NCBI RefSeq assembly: GCF_902827225.1 | Contig: NZ_LR792632.1 | Span: 453,030 to 517,029, forward strand | DNA length: 64,000 nucleotides | Direction: 5' to 3' | Origin: Methanocaldococcus lauensis | GTDB lineage: Archaea; AGJL01; Methanococci; Methanococcales; Methanocaldococcaceae | Shown here: in pieces, positions 49,501 through 59,957 of the stretch | How the letters are laid out: every line of letters starts with the position of its first letter | Position numbering within the stretch: position 1 is the stretch's first letter | Translations under genes and position numbers: made by a program | Notes under the pieces: model-generated | The model's input: only the letters and a program-made list of their open reading frames with translations | What the model was told of the DNA's origin: nothing | Database searches by the model: none

Positions 49501-50859
49501 TCACGCTATTATAAATTTATCGTTTTCATCTTTAGGCTCTTCATTCTTTTCAATACATTCTTTGCTATTGTTATCATTTATGTTTTTTATTTCTATATCA
49601 TTATTTACAATTAATTTTTCTTTACTATCATAATCACTTCTATTATTTAACTTTTTCATCTCATCTTTTATGTAGTAGTATTCAAAGTCATACAAAATGT
49701 TCAAATAAGAGGCATAGGCGTCAAATGGTGAGTCAAAATGACTAAAATACATATGAACATCCATATCTCCAAAGCCCTTGGTGCATTGATAATAGAAGTT
49801 ATCACTTGTCTGCAAAATTTTATATATTTTATAGATTTCATCAAATTTTTCTGATTTTTTTAATTTATCTTTATTTTCTTTTATAAATTCTCCAATTTCT
49901 TTCAATTTTTCAAAGGATATTTTTTGCATTTTATTTCCTAACCACGCACTAACATCTCTTTCAGTGTCTGCCCACGATATTGTAGCAAATTCATGCACAT
50001 AAATTTCTCCTCTTGGTTTTAATTTTTTAACGACTTCATTTACATTAACAACCTCTAAGTGTTCATGTTTTGAAATTTCAATAGGTAAGTATCTTAAAAA
50101 TTCAAATATTCCAGATTCTTTCCAATGATGCTCTCCAAAAGTTTCATAATCCATATAGATATTTATAACCTCTCCGGGTGTCGATGCTAACCATAATGCA
50201 TATTTGTCCGCGGTTAATGGATATTGATCCCAATCCCTTGCTGAAAATCTAAAACCAATGTCATCGCTCAACCTATAATTTCTCAACAGAATTTTCATAC
50301 CATCAGGAGATTGATACAAATAATTTGGACTTCTCCAACTTAATATTTTCTCAGTACCTTCTGTAAATATTGCCTCAAAACCTAAATCCTTAGATATTTT
50401 TGCAATTCTGTTGTTGTAGATTAATTCAGTATTTCTAAATATTTTTGGCTTTACTCCAAACACATCCTTATATAATTTTTTATGTAATTCTATATCTTCA
50501 ATAAACTCCTCCTCATTTTCATACAAACTTGATAAAGAGTGATGATATGTCTCAGCAATCAACTCAACATTTCCAGTCTTAACTAAATCCTTAAATAAAT
50601 CCAAAACATACTCATTAAACTCTAAACATTGCTCTATAAAACAGCCAGTAATAGAATAATTTACTTTAAAGTCATATTCATCAATAAGTTCTAAAATTAA
50701 CTCATTTGCAGGAATGTAGCATTTATTTGCAACTTTATTAAAAACCTCCTTATTTAGATTTGTATCAACATATCTTTCCCATAAATTATTTCCTTTTTTA
50801 TTAATATTCTTATATAATCTGTGTGGCTGATGAACTTCGAAAGTGAATGTTATTAACAT
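49501..50859 (-). CDS. GH57-family alpha-amylase
   Basis: GH57 enzymes hydrolyse or transfer alpha-glucans. Motifs include 'FTFEVHQPHRLYKN' at the start, 'GNVELIAETYHHSLSSL' and 'FRNTELIYNNRIAKI', with nucleophile 'GFEAIFTEG' and acid 'VINIYMDYETFGEHHW' regions. The ATG at 50859 follows GAGTTGAT; a TTG at 50868 overlaps that site. The last 45 residues are Asn/Glu-rich and variable. It lies between the GH15 gene and apgM on the same strand, fitting cytoplasmic glycogen degradation. Confidence 0.9.
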   Translation of the reverse strand: MLITFTFEVHQPHRLYKNINKKGNNLWERYVDTNLNKEVFNKVANKCYIPANELILELIDEYDFKVNYSITGCFIEQCLEFNEYVLDLFKDLVKTGNVELIAETYHHSLSSLYENEEEFIEDIELHKKLYKDVFGVKPKIFRNTELIYNNRIAKISKDLGFEAIFTEGTEKILSWRSPNYLYQSPDGMKILLRNYRLSDDIGFRFSARDWDQYPLTADKYALWLASTPGEVINIYMDYETFGEHHWKESGIFEFLRYLPIEISKHEHLEVVNVNEVVKKLKPRGEIYVHEFATISWADTERDVSAWLGNKMQKISFEKLKEIGEFIKENKDKLKKSEKFDEIYKIYKILQTSDNFYYQCTKGFGDMDVHMYFSHFDSPFDAYASYLNILYDFEYYYIKDEMKKLNNRSDYDSKEKLIVNNDIEIKNINDNNSKECIEKNEEPKDENDKFIIA

Positions 50860-50893
50860 ATCTATCAACTCAAAAATTTATTTTTATTTTAGA

Positions 50894-52735
50894 TTATGGA
50901 ATTATAATATTGTCATTTTCGTATATTGAGATAAGAAACATTGCATTACTCCAACCTAATGGCATAGCAGACATTGGAATTCCTAAATCTTTATGTATCT
51001 GTTCTGGAAACATACCTCCAAAACTATATTTTACTACCCAATCAAATAATTTTTTTGATTTTTGTAAGAAATAATTATATCTTTCATCATTTTTTTCTTT
51101 TAAAATTCCTGATAATCTTTTATAGTATAAACTCAACCATAATGTAGATATTATCCAAGGATTTCCTCCAAAGTATATATCACTCGGATATCTTCCAATT
51201 CCTCCAACTTTGTAATTAAAAGATTTTTCAATATCTTCTGCTGTCTTTATCATTCTTTCATCATCTACATCTATTAAATTGAATGGATAACTTAAACCTA
51301 ATATACTTATATCAACCTCTTTATTTAGAGGATTTATAGATTTAGCAAATCTACCTTCCTCTTTTAAATAAAATCTCTTAGGAACTTCCTTTTTTAAAAA
51401 TTCAATGGTTTTTTCCCAATGTCTAACTTCCCCTCTTTTATCAACCGCCTTACTCATACTGTATGCACACTTTAAGCCAGCATATATTGCCCCCATTGTA
51501 TATGCAAAAACTCCAAACTTCTCTTCCCATAAATCATAGCACTGAGTAAAGTTTAAACCAGCACAATTTAAATAATTTCCAGCCTTTTCTATTGTATCCC
51601 AATATCTTTTAACGAATCTCCTATCTCCACTTAATCTATAATGCACATCCATAGCCCACAATACAGAGCCAACTTGATCAATCTGTAATGCCGTTAATCT
51701 TGGATTACCATTAACATAATAGTTTTGGAGCCAAGAGCCATCATCATTCTGAACTTTGGACATAAATTCAAAAAATCTATTTGGAATTCCTCTAATTCCA
51801 TATAAATCTAAGGCTATCGCTATATAACTTCCATCCCTACCCCACACATATCTATAATCAGGATGTAATGAAGGAGAGGCAATAATACCCCCATCTTTAT
51901 CGCAAAGCATCAATAGAATCATCAACGCTCTTTTAGCAATAGAGCAAATATTACTATTTGAAACTAATTCAGGATTTATATATTTCCTAATATCTCCTAT
52001 ATAGTTTCTCCAGTAGTTTAATGAAAGATTCTTAATATTTTCACTGTTATTTTTAATTATATTCAACTGTTCAGTAATTATTGATAAATCACCATCAAAT
52101 TTTTGTGGAATTATATAAATATTAAATGCTAAACTTCTTTTTTCATCAATTTCTATATTCCAACAGATTGCACTATCTGTCATTAATCCAGAACTTTCTT
52201 TATTTTCTTTTAATATACCATTTTCAACATCTATATAGGCACTATTTTTACTATATCTATTACCGCACTGAAATGAGTCAATTTTTTTATCACTACCTAT
52301 GCAGAAGATATACTTTTTATCGAACTTTACAATACACTCTTCATCATCTAAGAATTTTACAGTGTTTTCAGTAGGATTTTCACCGATTCTTAAACTTTCA
52401 TAAAAAAACAATTTAAAGGATATTTTTTTATCCAATTTATTTTTTATATACAATCTTCTAATTAACACATTGTGAGACACTGGAACTAAATCTTTAATTG
52501 TTAATATAATCTTATCATCTTCTAAGATAGTTTTAAAGATATTTGTCTCAGGAATATAATTTTGGTATATATTCCAATCATCATCCCAATGCCATTTTAT
52601 TTTTTTGTCGTATATTGCCAATGCTGAATCAAATATATGAGTTTCATACCCAACATGAGGATAAAATAAATAGTTGATTTCTCCATAATCTCCAATTTTA
52701 ACTAATAAACTGCTATTTCCTACAATACCGCTCAT
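50894..52735 (-). CDS. GH15-family glucoamylase (glucodextranase-like)
   Basis: The N-terminal half is a beta-sandwich domain ('SLLVKIGDYGEINYLFYPHV'). The C-terminal (alpha/alpha)6 barrel has 'YRYVWGRDGSYIAIALDLYG', the general acid region 'CYDLWEEKFGVFAYTMGAIY', and 'SDIYFGGNPWIISTLWLSLY'. GH15 enzymes release glucose from glucan ends. The start ATG at 52735 has AGTGATC ahead; 613 residues. No signal peptide, so the substrate is intracellular glycogen. Confidence 0.92.
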   Translation of the reverse strand: MSGIVGNSSLLVKIGDYGEINYLFYPHVGYETHIFDSALAIYDKKIKWHWDDDWNIYQNYIPETNIFKTILEDDKIILTIKDLVPVSHNVLIRRLYIKNKLDKKISFKLFFYESLRIGENPTENTVKFLDDEECIVKFDKKYIFCIGSDKKIDSFQCGNRYSKNSAYIDVENGILKENKESSGLMTDSAICWNIEIDEKRSLAFNIYIIPQKFDGDLSIITEQLNIIKNNSENIKNLSLNYWRNYIGDIRKYINPELVSNSNICSIAKRALMILLMLCDKDGGIIASPSLHPDYRYVWGRDGSYIAIALDLYGIRGIPNRFFEFMSKVQNDDGSWLQNYYVNGNPRLTALQIDQVGSVLWAMDVHYRLSGDRRFVKRYWDTIEKAGNYLNCAGLNFTQCYDLWEEKFGVFAYTMGAIYAGLKCAYSMSKAVDKRGEVRHWEKTIEFLKKEVPKRFYLKEEGRFAKSINPLNKEVDISILGLSYPFNLIDVDDERMIKTAEDIEKSFNYKVGGIGRYPSDIYFGGNPWIISTLWLSLYYKRLSGILKEKNDERYNYFLQKSKKLFDWVVKYSFGGMFPEQIHKDLGIPMSAMPLGWSNAMFLISIYENDNIIIP

Positions 52736-52816
52736 ATAGATCACTTAAAACTATTTTATCACAAATATAAAAATAAAAAATAAAATAAAAAATAAATTTC
52801 AATGATTTTTATTTAT

Positions 52817-53029
52817 TTATTTTAATTTGATAATCCACTTATTTCCATCTTTTAGCACAAATATCTTATCTTCTCTGGCTAACCATCCAATTGCCATTTT
52901 TACAATATTTGTATTGTATCCTTCTTTTCTTAAACTTCTTTCTATATTAGACAAGCTCTTTTCTCCTTCTTCTAATAGGTGATAAACTCTTCCAGCAGTT
53001 TCTCCAATTTTTCCCCACATATCTTCCAT
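52817..53029 (-). CDS. Small winged-helix protein
   Basis: About 70 residues with a helical N-terminus 'MWGKIGETAGRVYHLLEEGE' and a winged helix ending 'AREDKIFVLKDGNKWIIKL'. It resembles DUF2582-type archaeal winged-helix proteins. The ATG at 53029 has GGTGAT in front, which itself overlaps the stop of the GT4 gene. Given its place among glycogen genes, it may regulate them, but its own position in the middle of the operon is the only evidence. Confidence 0.7.
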   Translation of the reverse strand: MEDMWGKIGETAGRVYHLLEEGEKSLSNIERSLRKEGYNTNIVKMAIGWLAREDKIFVLKDGNKWIIKLK

Positions 53030-53034
53030 ATCAA

Positions 53035-54204
53035 TCACCTCATCATTTCAATGGCTATTTTATAAACATTAACTGTTTCTTTTGCTATATTGTCCCAACT
53101 GTATTTTTCATAGACATCTTTTTTTGCATTATTTACAATATAATCCCTAAAATTTGGATCAGATAAAACTCTATCTACACCCCAAGCAATTGAATCTGGA
53201 TTCTTAGGATAAACCCAAACTCCGTTATATTCATGGGTTATAATCTCTCTCAAACCTCCTACCGAACTAACAACCACTGGTGTCCCAGAAGCCATTGCCT
53301 CCAATGCAACGATTCCAAAAGGCTCATAGACAGAGGGAATAACTACAATATCAGCAGATTTATAGAGTTTCTTTAACATTTCTTTACTGACAAAACCTAA
53401 AAAAATTACTTTGTGTCTTATATTTAATTGATAGCATAAATCTTCCAAATAGTTTCTCATATCTCCACTTCCAGCAATAACTAATTTTGCATTATGTTTT
53501 TCAAGAATTTTAGGCATTGCCCTTATTAAATACTCAACTCCTTTTTGATATGTCAGTCTTCCAACAAATAGAATCATCTTTTCGTCATCATGAACACCAA
53601 TACTTCTTCTAAAATTTAAAATCTCTTCCCAACTCATATTAATATCGAATTCCCATGGATTTATTCCATTGTAGATAACTTTAACTTTATCTTCAGGAGT
53701 TTTAAATATAGAACAAATTTCTTCCTTTAAAGAATAACTTACAGTTATCACTTGACAGGATTCGTATGTAGATAAATACTCCATCGTATGTATAGCCCTT
53801 GAATCGTCAGAATATAATCCCCCACATCTGCCAATTTCAGTACTATGTATTGACTGAACATAGGGCATTTTACATGCATGCTTTAAATTAGCCCCTACAA
53901 AGTGTGTCATCCAATCGTGGCAATGAATAACATCGTAATTATCAATTCCTAAAATACCCAATTTCTTTTCCATTTCTTCAGCCATAAACAAAGTCCAAGT
54001 TAAAAAATTTGGATGAGTTATGGGTTTAACTCTATATACATTTACTCCATTTATATTTTCATACTCTGGTAAATCGTAGCCAACTGTTATAACATCTACT
54101 CTGTGTCCATTTCTAACCAAACCCTCTGCCAAACCTTTACAGTGAATAGCCAAACCCCCCACAATCCTTGGAGGATACTCCCAAGCTATCATTGCTATTC
54201 TCAT
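53035..54204 (-). CDS. GT4-family glycosyltransferase (glycogen/starch synthase-like)
   Basis: GT-B fold enzyme. The N-terminus is 'MIAWEYPPRIVGGLAIHCKG'; 'YDVIHCHDWMTHFVGANL' follows. The C-terminal nucleotide-sugar domain has 'MILFVGRLTYQKGVEYLIRA' and the E-x7-E motif in 'PSVYEPFGIVALEAMASGTP'. The product could be a glycogen synthase of the GT4 type or a branching/trehalose-related transferase. It is divergent from glgA and heads the minus-strand glycogen-degradation unit. Confidence 0.88.
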   Translation of the reverse strand: MRIAMIAWEYPPRIVGGLAIHCKGLAEGLVRNGHRVDVITVGYDLPEYENINGVNVYRVKPITHPNFLTWTLFMAEEMEKKLGILGIDNYDVIHCHDWMTHFVGANLKHACKMPYVQSIHSTEIGRCGGLYSDDSRAIHTMEYLSTYESCQVITVSYSLKEEICSIFKTPEDKVKVIYNGINPWEFDINMSWEEILNFRRSIGVHDDEKMILFVGRLTYQKGVEYLIRAMPKILEKHNAKLVIAGSGDMRNYLEDLCYQLNIRHKVIFLGFVSKEMLKKLYKSADIVVIPSVYEPFGIVALEAMASGTPVVVSSVGGLREIITHEYNGVWVYPKNPDSIAWGVDRVLSDPNFRDYIVNNAKKDVYEKYSWDNIAKETVNVYKIAIEMMR

Positions 54205-54323
54205 TTTCTCACTAAGTAGTAATCTTTATATAATCTACAATTTAAAGATTAATATTGAATATTGGATATTTAATAAACATTATAAGTGTTAATAATGTAT
54301 GGTATAAAAAGGTTGTGATAACT

Positions 54324-55892
54324 ATGAAACTCGCTATTCTTTCTCCAACAATGACTCCTATAGTATCTTATGGTGGTTTAGGAGATGTAATGAAAGATTT
54401 ACCCAAATTTTTAAAAAATTTTAATAATGAAGTACTTGTATTAACTTTAAACCATTATAACAGATACTATAACTATCCCTATGAAGTTATTAAAAAAATT
54501 AATATTGTTTATAAAGGAGCAAAAATTTCTTTTGATGTTTTAAAAACAAAGCATCCCACAACTGGAGTAGATATTATAGTATTTAGCAATGAAAAAATAA
54601 ACAATTTAGACATTTGGGACCCTATTAAATATGAAATATTTGCCGACTTAGTAGTTATCTATTTGGGTGATATTAAAGATGTTGATGTAGTTTCTGGACA
54701 CGATTGGATGTGCGGTTTAGCTATAGCAAAATGTAGTGATGTTTTAGATCTTCCTACCACATTAACTATTCATAATGAGGCGTTTAAAGGAGCAATTGTT
54801 GAATATAAAGGAGAAGTTATGACTTTTTTAGAGTTTGGAATAAAATATGCCGATGCTGTTAATACTGTAAGCCCTACACACGCTGAAGAAATAAAAAACT
54901 GTCCATATATAAAGAAATATATAAACAATAAGCCATTTGTTGGAATATTAAATGGAATAGATATTGATGAATACGACCCAATAAAAATTATAGATAGGAT
55001 GGTTACCCTTTCAAATAACAAACTTAATCCAAAGGATTATGCTTATATATCACCATATACCGCAGAAGATGCTAAAAATATAAAACCAAAAATAAAATAT
55101 TCTTGGTTTTATAGGGGAGGAATTTATGAATATGTTGAAGATTGGAATAAAATAGGAGATAAAGGAATTTCAGCCACTGATGTAGAAGTTTATGGAGAGT
55201 TAAAAGGAGATATAGAAACTCCTTTAATTGGATTTGTTGGTAGAGCCACATATCAAAAAGGATTTAATACAATGTTTGAGGCAATTCCTGAACTTTTAGA
55301 AAAGCATGATATAAGATTTGTATTTTTAACAAAAGGGGAAAAAGAAATTGAAGATAGATTAAAAAATCTTGCTAAAGAATATGATGATAAGATTTTAGCT
55401 TTAATAGGATATTGCCTTCCATTATCTTCATTAGTATTTGCAGGAAGTGATTGGACAGTTATGCCATCATATTGGGAACCTTGTGGTTTAGTACAAATGG
55501 AGTCTATGGCATATTGCACTCCTGTAATTGCTACAGAAACTGGAGGGTTAAAGGATACAATAATTCCTTTACATTATAACCCTTATGAGCATGCAAATTT
55601 TGATAAGGCAACAGGAGTTTTATTTAAAGTTCCAGATAAAATTGGCTTTATTTGGGGGGTAGAACATGCACTAAATTGGACATTTTACAAACTTAATGAG
55701 ATCTGCATGTTTATGCAGTATGTTAGATACAAATGTCCAAAGCATCCATACGATGAAAACTCCCCATTATCTATGATGATGAAAAATTGCTATTATCATG
55801 TTCTTAGAAACCTAAGTTGGCAGAATTCTCCATCTATAAGAAAATATAAAGGATTGTTTGGCGGAGCTCTTTATAATCACTACTTAAAATAA
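54324..55892 (+). CDS. glgA: Glycogen synthase, GT5 family
   Basis: GT5 signatures are present: 'PTMTPIVSYGGLGDVMKDLP' (variant of the KxGGL sugar-nucleotide loop), 'VVSGHDWMCGLAIAK', 'GILNGIDIDEYDP', 'GFVGRATYQKGFNTMFEAIP' and 'PSYWEPCGLVQMESMAYCTP' with 'TGGLKDT'. I choose ATG 54324, because GTGATAACT lies ahead and the next 23 codons upstream do not resemble the family. 522 residues. It is followed 32 bases later by pgi. Confidence 0.92.
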   Translation: MKLAILSPTMTPIVSYGGLGDVMKDLPKFLKNFNNEVLVLTLNHYNRYYNYPYEVIKKINIVYKGAKISFDVLKTKHPTTGVDIIVFSNEKINNLDIWDPIKYEIFADLVVIYLGDIKDVDVVSGHDWMCGLAIAKCSDVLDLPTTLTIHNEAFKGAIVEYKGEVMTFLEFGIKYADAVNTVSPTHAEEIKNCPYIKKYINNKPFVGILNGIDIDEYDPIKIIDRMVTLSNNKLNPKDYAYISPYTAEDAKNIKPKIKYSWFYRGGIYEYVEDWNKIGDKGISATDVEVYGELKGDIETPLIGFVGRATYQKGFNTMFEAIPELLEKHDIRFVFLTKGEKEIEDRLKNLAKEYDDKILALIGYCLPLSSLVFAGSDWTVMPSYWEPCGLVQMESMAYCTPVIATETGGLKDTIIPLHYNPYEHANFDKATGVLFKVPDKIGFIWGVEHALNWTFYKLNEICMFMQYVRYKCPKHPYDENSPLSMMMKNCYYHVLRNLSWQNSPSIRKYKGLFGGALYNHYLK

Positions 55893-55924
55893 AAAATATA
55901 AATAAAACAATATAGCGGGAGATT

Positions 55925-57157
55925 ATGTTGAAGTATGATTACAAAAACGCTGTTAATATTGGAGATGTTAGTTTAGAGGACTTTGAAAAAGTAGATTTTA
56001 ATGGAGCATATTCAAATTTAATGGAAAAGTTAAATAAAGGAGTTATAGGATTTAGAGAAATTATATACGATGATTTAAATAAATACAACGATTTTAAAAA
56101 TGAAGATGGAATAAATGTTGTAGTTGTAGGAATGGGTGGATCTATATTGGGAACAATGGCAATATATTATGGACTTTCATTATATAATTATAATAACGCC
56201 TATTTTATAGACAACAGCGATCCAGAAAAAACTCTTTCAATATTAAAAAAAGTAGATTTAAATAATTCGATAATTTACATTATTAGCAAATCAGGTAATA
56301 CTTTAGAAACCTTAGTTAATTACTATTTAATAAAAAGAAAAATTGAGAAGTTAGATTCATTTAAAGGGGATATTATTTTTATTACTAACGGTGGTAAATT
56401 AAAAAGAGAAGCGGAAAAAAATAATTATAAAGTATATTCAATCCCTGAAAATGTTCCTGGTAGATTTTCTGTTTTTACAGTGGTTGGTTTGGCTCCATTA
56501 TACTCATTAGGCATTGATATATCAAAAATTTTAGAAGGAGCAAAGTATATGGATAAACTTTGTCAAAATAAAAATATTTTTAAAAATCCTGCCTTGTTGA
56601 ATGGAGTAATACACTATCTACACGAGAAAAAAGGTAGAAGTATATCTGTAGTTATGAGTTATATTGAAAGATTAAAATATTTTGGGGAGTGGTATAAACA
56701 ACTCTTTGGAGAAAGTTTAGGTAAAAATAACAATGGTTTAACTCCTATACTTTCAATAGGTGCTAAGGATCAACATTCTCTTTTACAACTATATATGGAT
56801 GGAAAAAAAGATAAAGTTATTACATTCATTACTACAGAAAAGTATGATTTAGATGAAGAGATAACATTTGAAGATATAAATGACGAAAAAATTTCTTGTA
56901 ATCTTTCAAATATTATTAAATGTGAGCAAATAGCTACTGAAATGGCTTTAACACAGCGTGGAGTACCTAATGTGAGAATAACATTAGATGAAATTGATGA
57001 GTTTTCTTTGGGGGCAATGATGTATATGTATGAAATGCAAGTTGGCTTTATGGGAGAGTTATATAATATTGATGCATACAACCAGCCAGCAGTTGAAGAA
57101 GAGAAGAGAATATGTTGGAAATTAATAAAAGAATGTGGGAATTATGGTGATAGATAG
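55925..57157 (+). CDS. pgi: Glucose-6-phosphate isomerase
   Basis: Pgi interconverts glucose-6-phosphate and fructose-6-phosphate. It is a SIS-fold enzyme with 'VVVVGMGGSILGTMAIYYGL', 'IIYIISKSGNTLETLVNYYL', 'GRFSVFTVVGLAPLYSLGID', 'WYKQLFGESLGKNNNG' and catalytic 'QHSLLQLYMDGKKDKV' regions. 410 residues, as in other methanogens. Start is ATG with GGGAG ahead. It lies between glgA and the ADP-dependent kinase, so the order follows the pathway. Confidence 0.95.
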   Translation: MLKYDYKNAVNIGDVSLEDFEKVDFNGAYSNLMEKLNKGVIGFREIIYDDLNKYNDFKNEDGINVVVVGMGGSILGTMAIYYGLSLYNYNNAYFIDNSDPEKTLSILKKVDLNNSIIYIISKSGNTLETLVNYYLIKRKIEKLDSFKGDIIFITNGGKLKREAEKNNYKVYSIPENVPGRFSVFTVVGLAPLYSLGIDISKILEGAKYMDKLCQNKNIFKNPALLNGVIHYLHEKKGRSISVVMSYIERLKYFGEWYKQLFGESLGKNNNGLTPILSIGAKDQHSLLQLYMDGKKDKVITFITTEKYDLDEEITFEDINDEKISCNLSNIIKCEQIATEMALTQRGVPNVRITLDEIDEFSLGAMMYMYEMQVGFMGELYNIDAYNQPAVEEEKRICWKLIKECGNYGDR

Positions 57158-57189
57158 CCTCTTATTATTAAACTAATACAAGATTATGG

Positions 57190-57237
57190 GGGAGTATCCC
57201 AATAGAGGGGGCGTAGCCCCCTCTATGGTTCGGGAAC
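57190..57237 (-). repeat. Dispersed GC-rich hairpin repeat, copy D (inverted)
   Basis: An 11-bp perfect stem ATAGAGGGGGC / GCCCCCTCTAT with a three-base loop. Its flanks read on the minus strand as TTCCCGAACCATAG on one side and CTATTGGGATAC on the other, matching copy B at 58666-58704. It fills most of the 100-base spacer between pgi and the ADP-dependent kinase gene and could act as a terminator or RNA-stability element there. Confidence 0.75.
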
Positions 57238-57243
57238 TAATAA

Positions 57244-58632
<1,389 letters not shown>

Positions 58633-58665
58633 TAAGCAATAACTCGTAAGAAGCAATGCATCCCA

Positions 58666-58704
58666 GGTATTCCGAACCATAGGGCTTTGCTCTATTGGGA
58701 TACC
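58666..58704 (+). repeat. Dispersed GC-rich hairpin repeat, copy B
   Basis: An outer stem GGTATTCC / GGGATACC encloses GAACCATAG and an inner imperfect stem ATAGGGC / GCTCTAT (one G-T pair). It has the same order of elements as copy D read on the minus strand. It lies just after the ADP-dependent kinase gene, in the 368-base gap 58633-59000, directly followed by copy C. Confidence 0.7.
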
Positions 58705-58771
58705 CAAAACTAAACAAAAAAGGCAAATATTTGGAGGTATCCCGAACCATAGGGGGTTTCACCCCCTATGG
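58705..58771 (+). repeat. Dispersed GC-rich hairpin repeat, copy C
   Basis: Same as copy A over about 66 bases with few differences, ending in an 11-bp perfect stem CCATAGGGGGT / ACCCCCTATGG with a TTC loop. The leader AACAAAAAAGGCAAATATTTGG is shared with copy A (quoted in part). Two units back to back here suggest insertion of one copy into or next to another. Confidence 0.75.
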
Positions 58772-58844
58772 AAATGGAATAAAAATTTTATTAGCGTGAT
58801 GAGAAAATCAACAAGATGATAGTATTATAATTTATTTTATTAAA

Positions 58845-58922
58845 TTTATCATTATTTATCATTATAAATTAAACAAATTTATCATTATTTTTCATTTGAA
58901 ATCATTTATAATGATTTATCAT
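58845..58922 (+). promoter_or_regulatory. Cluster of TTTATCATTAT repeats upstream of a small membrane-protein gene
   Basis: TTTATCATTAT occurs at 58845, 58855 and 58878. The reverse-complement arm TTTATAATGATT, followed by TATCAT, is at 58905-58922. The last element matches the cdhC palindrome over 18 bases with one difference. The cluster ends 78 bases ahead of the start codon at 59001, so it is well placed to be a multi-site operator. The rest of the 368-base gap has hairpin copies B and C. Confidence 0.5.
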
Positions 58923-59000
58923 GAGCAAAAAGGTATAAATATTACTTTTTTCAACAATATAGTTGAACATAATTTAATACAACATAAGGAGGGGATGGTT

Positions 59001-59171
59001 ATGGATGTAAAGTTCCAATATGTAGGTGTTGAGGAAAATAATTTTGATGACATAAAAAATTTAAAAAGAGATTTAACAAGGACATATACTGGTAGTGAAG
59101 TATCAAAAGTTTTAGGATACATATTAGCAGGATTAATAATAGTTTCTGCTGTAGCACCTATTTTATTTTAA
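59001..59171 (+). CDS. Small membrane protein (56 aa) with C-terminal transmembrane helix
   Basis: ATG 59001 lies 8 bases after a strong GGAGGGG; the ATG at 58995 is too close. The product has a polar 35-residue N-terminus ('VGVEENNFDDIKNLKRDLTR') and a C-terminal helix 'VLGYILAGLIIVSAVAPILF'. It is probably tail-anchored. I do not recognise a family, and it is not the usual Sec61-beta. It precedes TusA- and DsrE-like genes but a 200-base AT-rich spacer divides them. Confidence 0.72.
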   Translation: MDVKFQYVGVEENNFDDIKNLKRDLTRTYTGSEVSKVLGYILAGLIIVSAVAPILF

Positions 59172-59372
59172 GATTTAGTTTAAAGAATTTACAGAATATG
59201 TAAATTTACGATTAGTTTGCTATTTTTTAATTAATATTCTTATATATATAGATATTATGTGCTATTTTTGCTCATTAGATTATTTAATAACTAAGATGTG
59301 ATTAATTTTCTTTTAGATTAATTTTTTATATCTATTTTTGGTTAATTTTAGTAAAAACTTTATGGTGATATT

Positions 59373-59588
59373 ATGAAAAAACTTGATGTTACTGGAGACA
59401 TTTGCCCAATTCCTGTTTTAAAGACAAAAAGAGCATTGGAAGAACTAAAAGAAGGAGAGGAATTAGAAGTTGTAGGGGATTATAAACCAGCATTGGAAAA
59501 CATTAAAAGATTTGCTGAAAATAATGGCTATAAAGTAGTTAGTTATGAAGAAACTGAAAATGGATTTAGAATAGTTATAAGAAAATAA
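59373..59588 (+). CDS. TusA/SirA-family sulfur carrier protein
   Basis: A 71-residue protein with the family motif 'DVTGDICPIPVLKTKRALEE' (CPxP) at the N-terminus and the usual two-layer fold. The conserved Cys carries persulfide sulfur in sulfur relay for tRNA thiolation or Fe-S and cofactor synthesis. It starts at ATG after GGTGATATT and is followed by a DsrE-like gene with a 13-base gap. Confidence 0.92.
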   Translation: MKKLDVTGDICPIPVLKTKRALEELKEGEELEVVGDYKPALENIKRFAENNGYKVVSYEETENGFRIVIRK

Positions 59589-59601
59589 ATAAGGTGAGAT
59601 A

Positions 59602-59946
59602 ATGAAATTTACGGTAATTATTACAGAGGCACCTTATGGAAAAGAAAGAGCATATTCCGCTTTAAGATTTGCTTTAACATCTTTGTTGGAGGGTATAGAG
59701 GTAAATATTTTCTTACTTGAAAATGGTGTATATGTTGCTAAAAAAGAGCAAAATCCTTCAGAAGTTCCTAACTATTTAGAATTATTAAAAAATGCCATTG
59801 AACTTGGGGCTGTAGTTAAAGCATGTGGTCCTTGTTCTAAAGCAAGAGGATTAAAAGAAGAGGACTTAATTGAAGGCGTAAAATTAGCAACAATGCATGA
59901 TTTAGTAGCATTTGTTAAAGAAAGTGATAGAGTAATAACATTCTAA
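59602..59946 (+). CDS. DsrE-family sulfur-transfer protein
   Basis: The 114-residue protein starts 'FTVIITEAPYGKERAYSALR' and has the DsrE/TusD pattern with 'GIEVNIFLLENGVYVAKKEQ' and a Cys pair in 'VVKACGPCSKARGL' that is a probable persulfide site. It follows the TusA-like gene in the same transcription unit, so the two probably pass sulfur between each other. Confidence 0.9.
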   Translation: MKFTVIITEAPYGKERAYSALRFALTSLLEGIEVNIFLLENGVYVAKKEQNPSEVPNYLELLKNAIELGAVVKACGPCSKARGLKEEDLIEGVKLATMHDLVAFVKESDRVITF

Positions 59947-59957
59947 GTTTTTATTTT

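Noticed and set aside
54255-54323. 23-codon N-terminal extension of glycogen synthase
   Set aside because: GT5 proteins begin near the KxGGL-type loop, and ATG 54324 has GTGATAACT ahead.
58845-58922. CRISPR-like direct repeats TTTATCATTAT
   Set aside because: Repeats are only 11 bases, spaced 10-27 bases with partial overlap and an inverted copy; no spacer structure and no cas genes. A regulatory cluster is more likely.
58896-59000. 35-codon N-terminal extension of the small membrane protein
   Set aside because: It would run through the TTTATCATT operator-like cluster and the strong GGAGGGG site, which fits ATG 59001.
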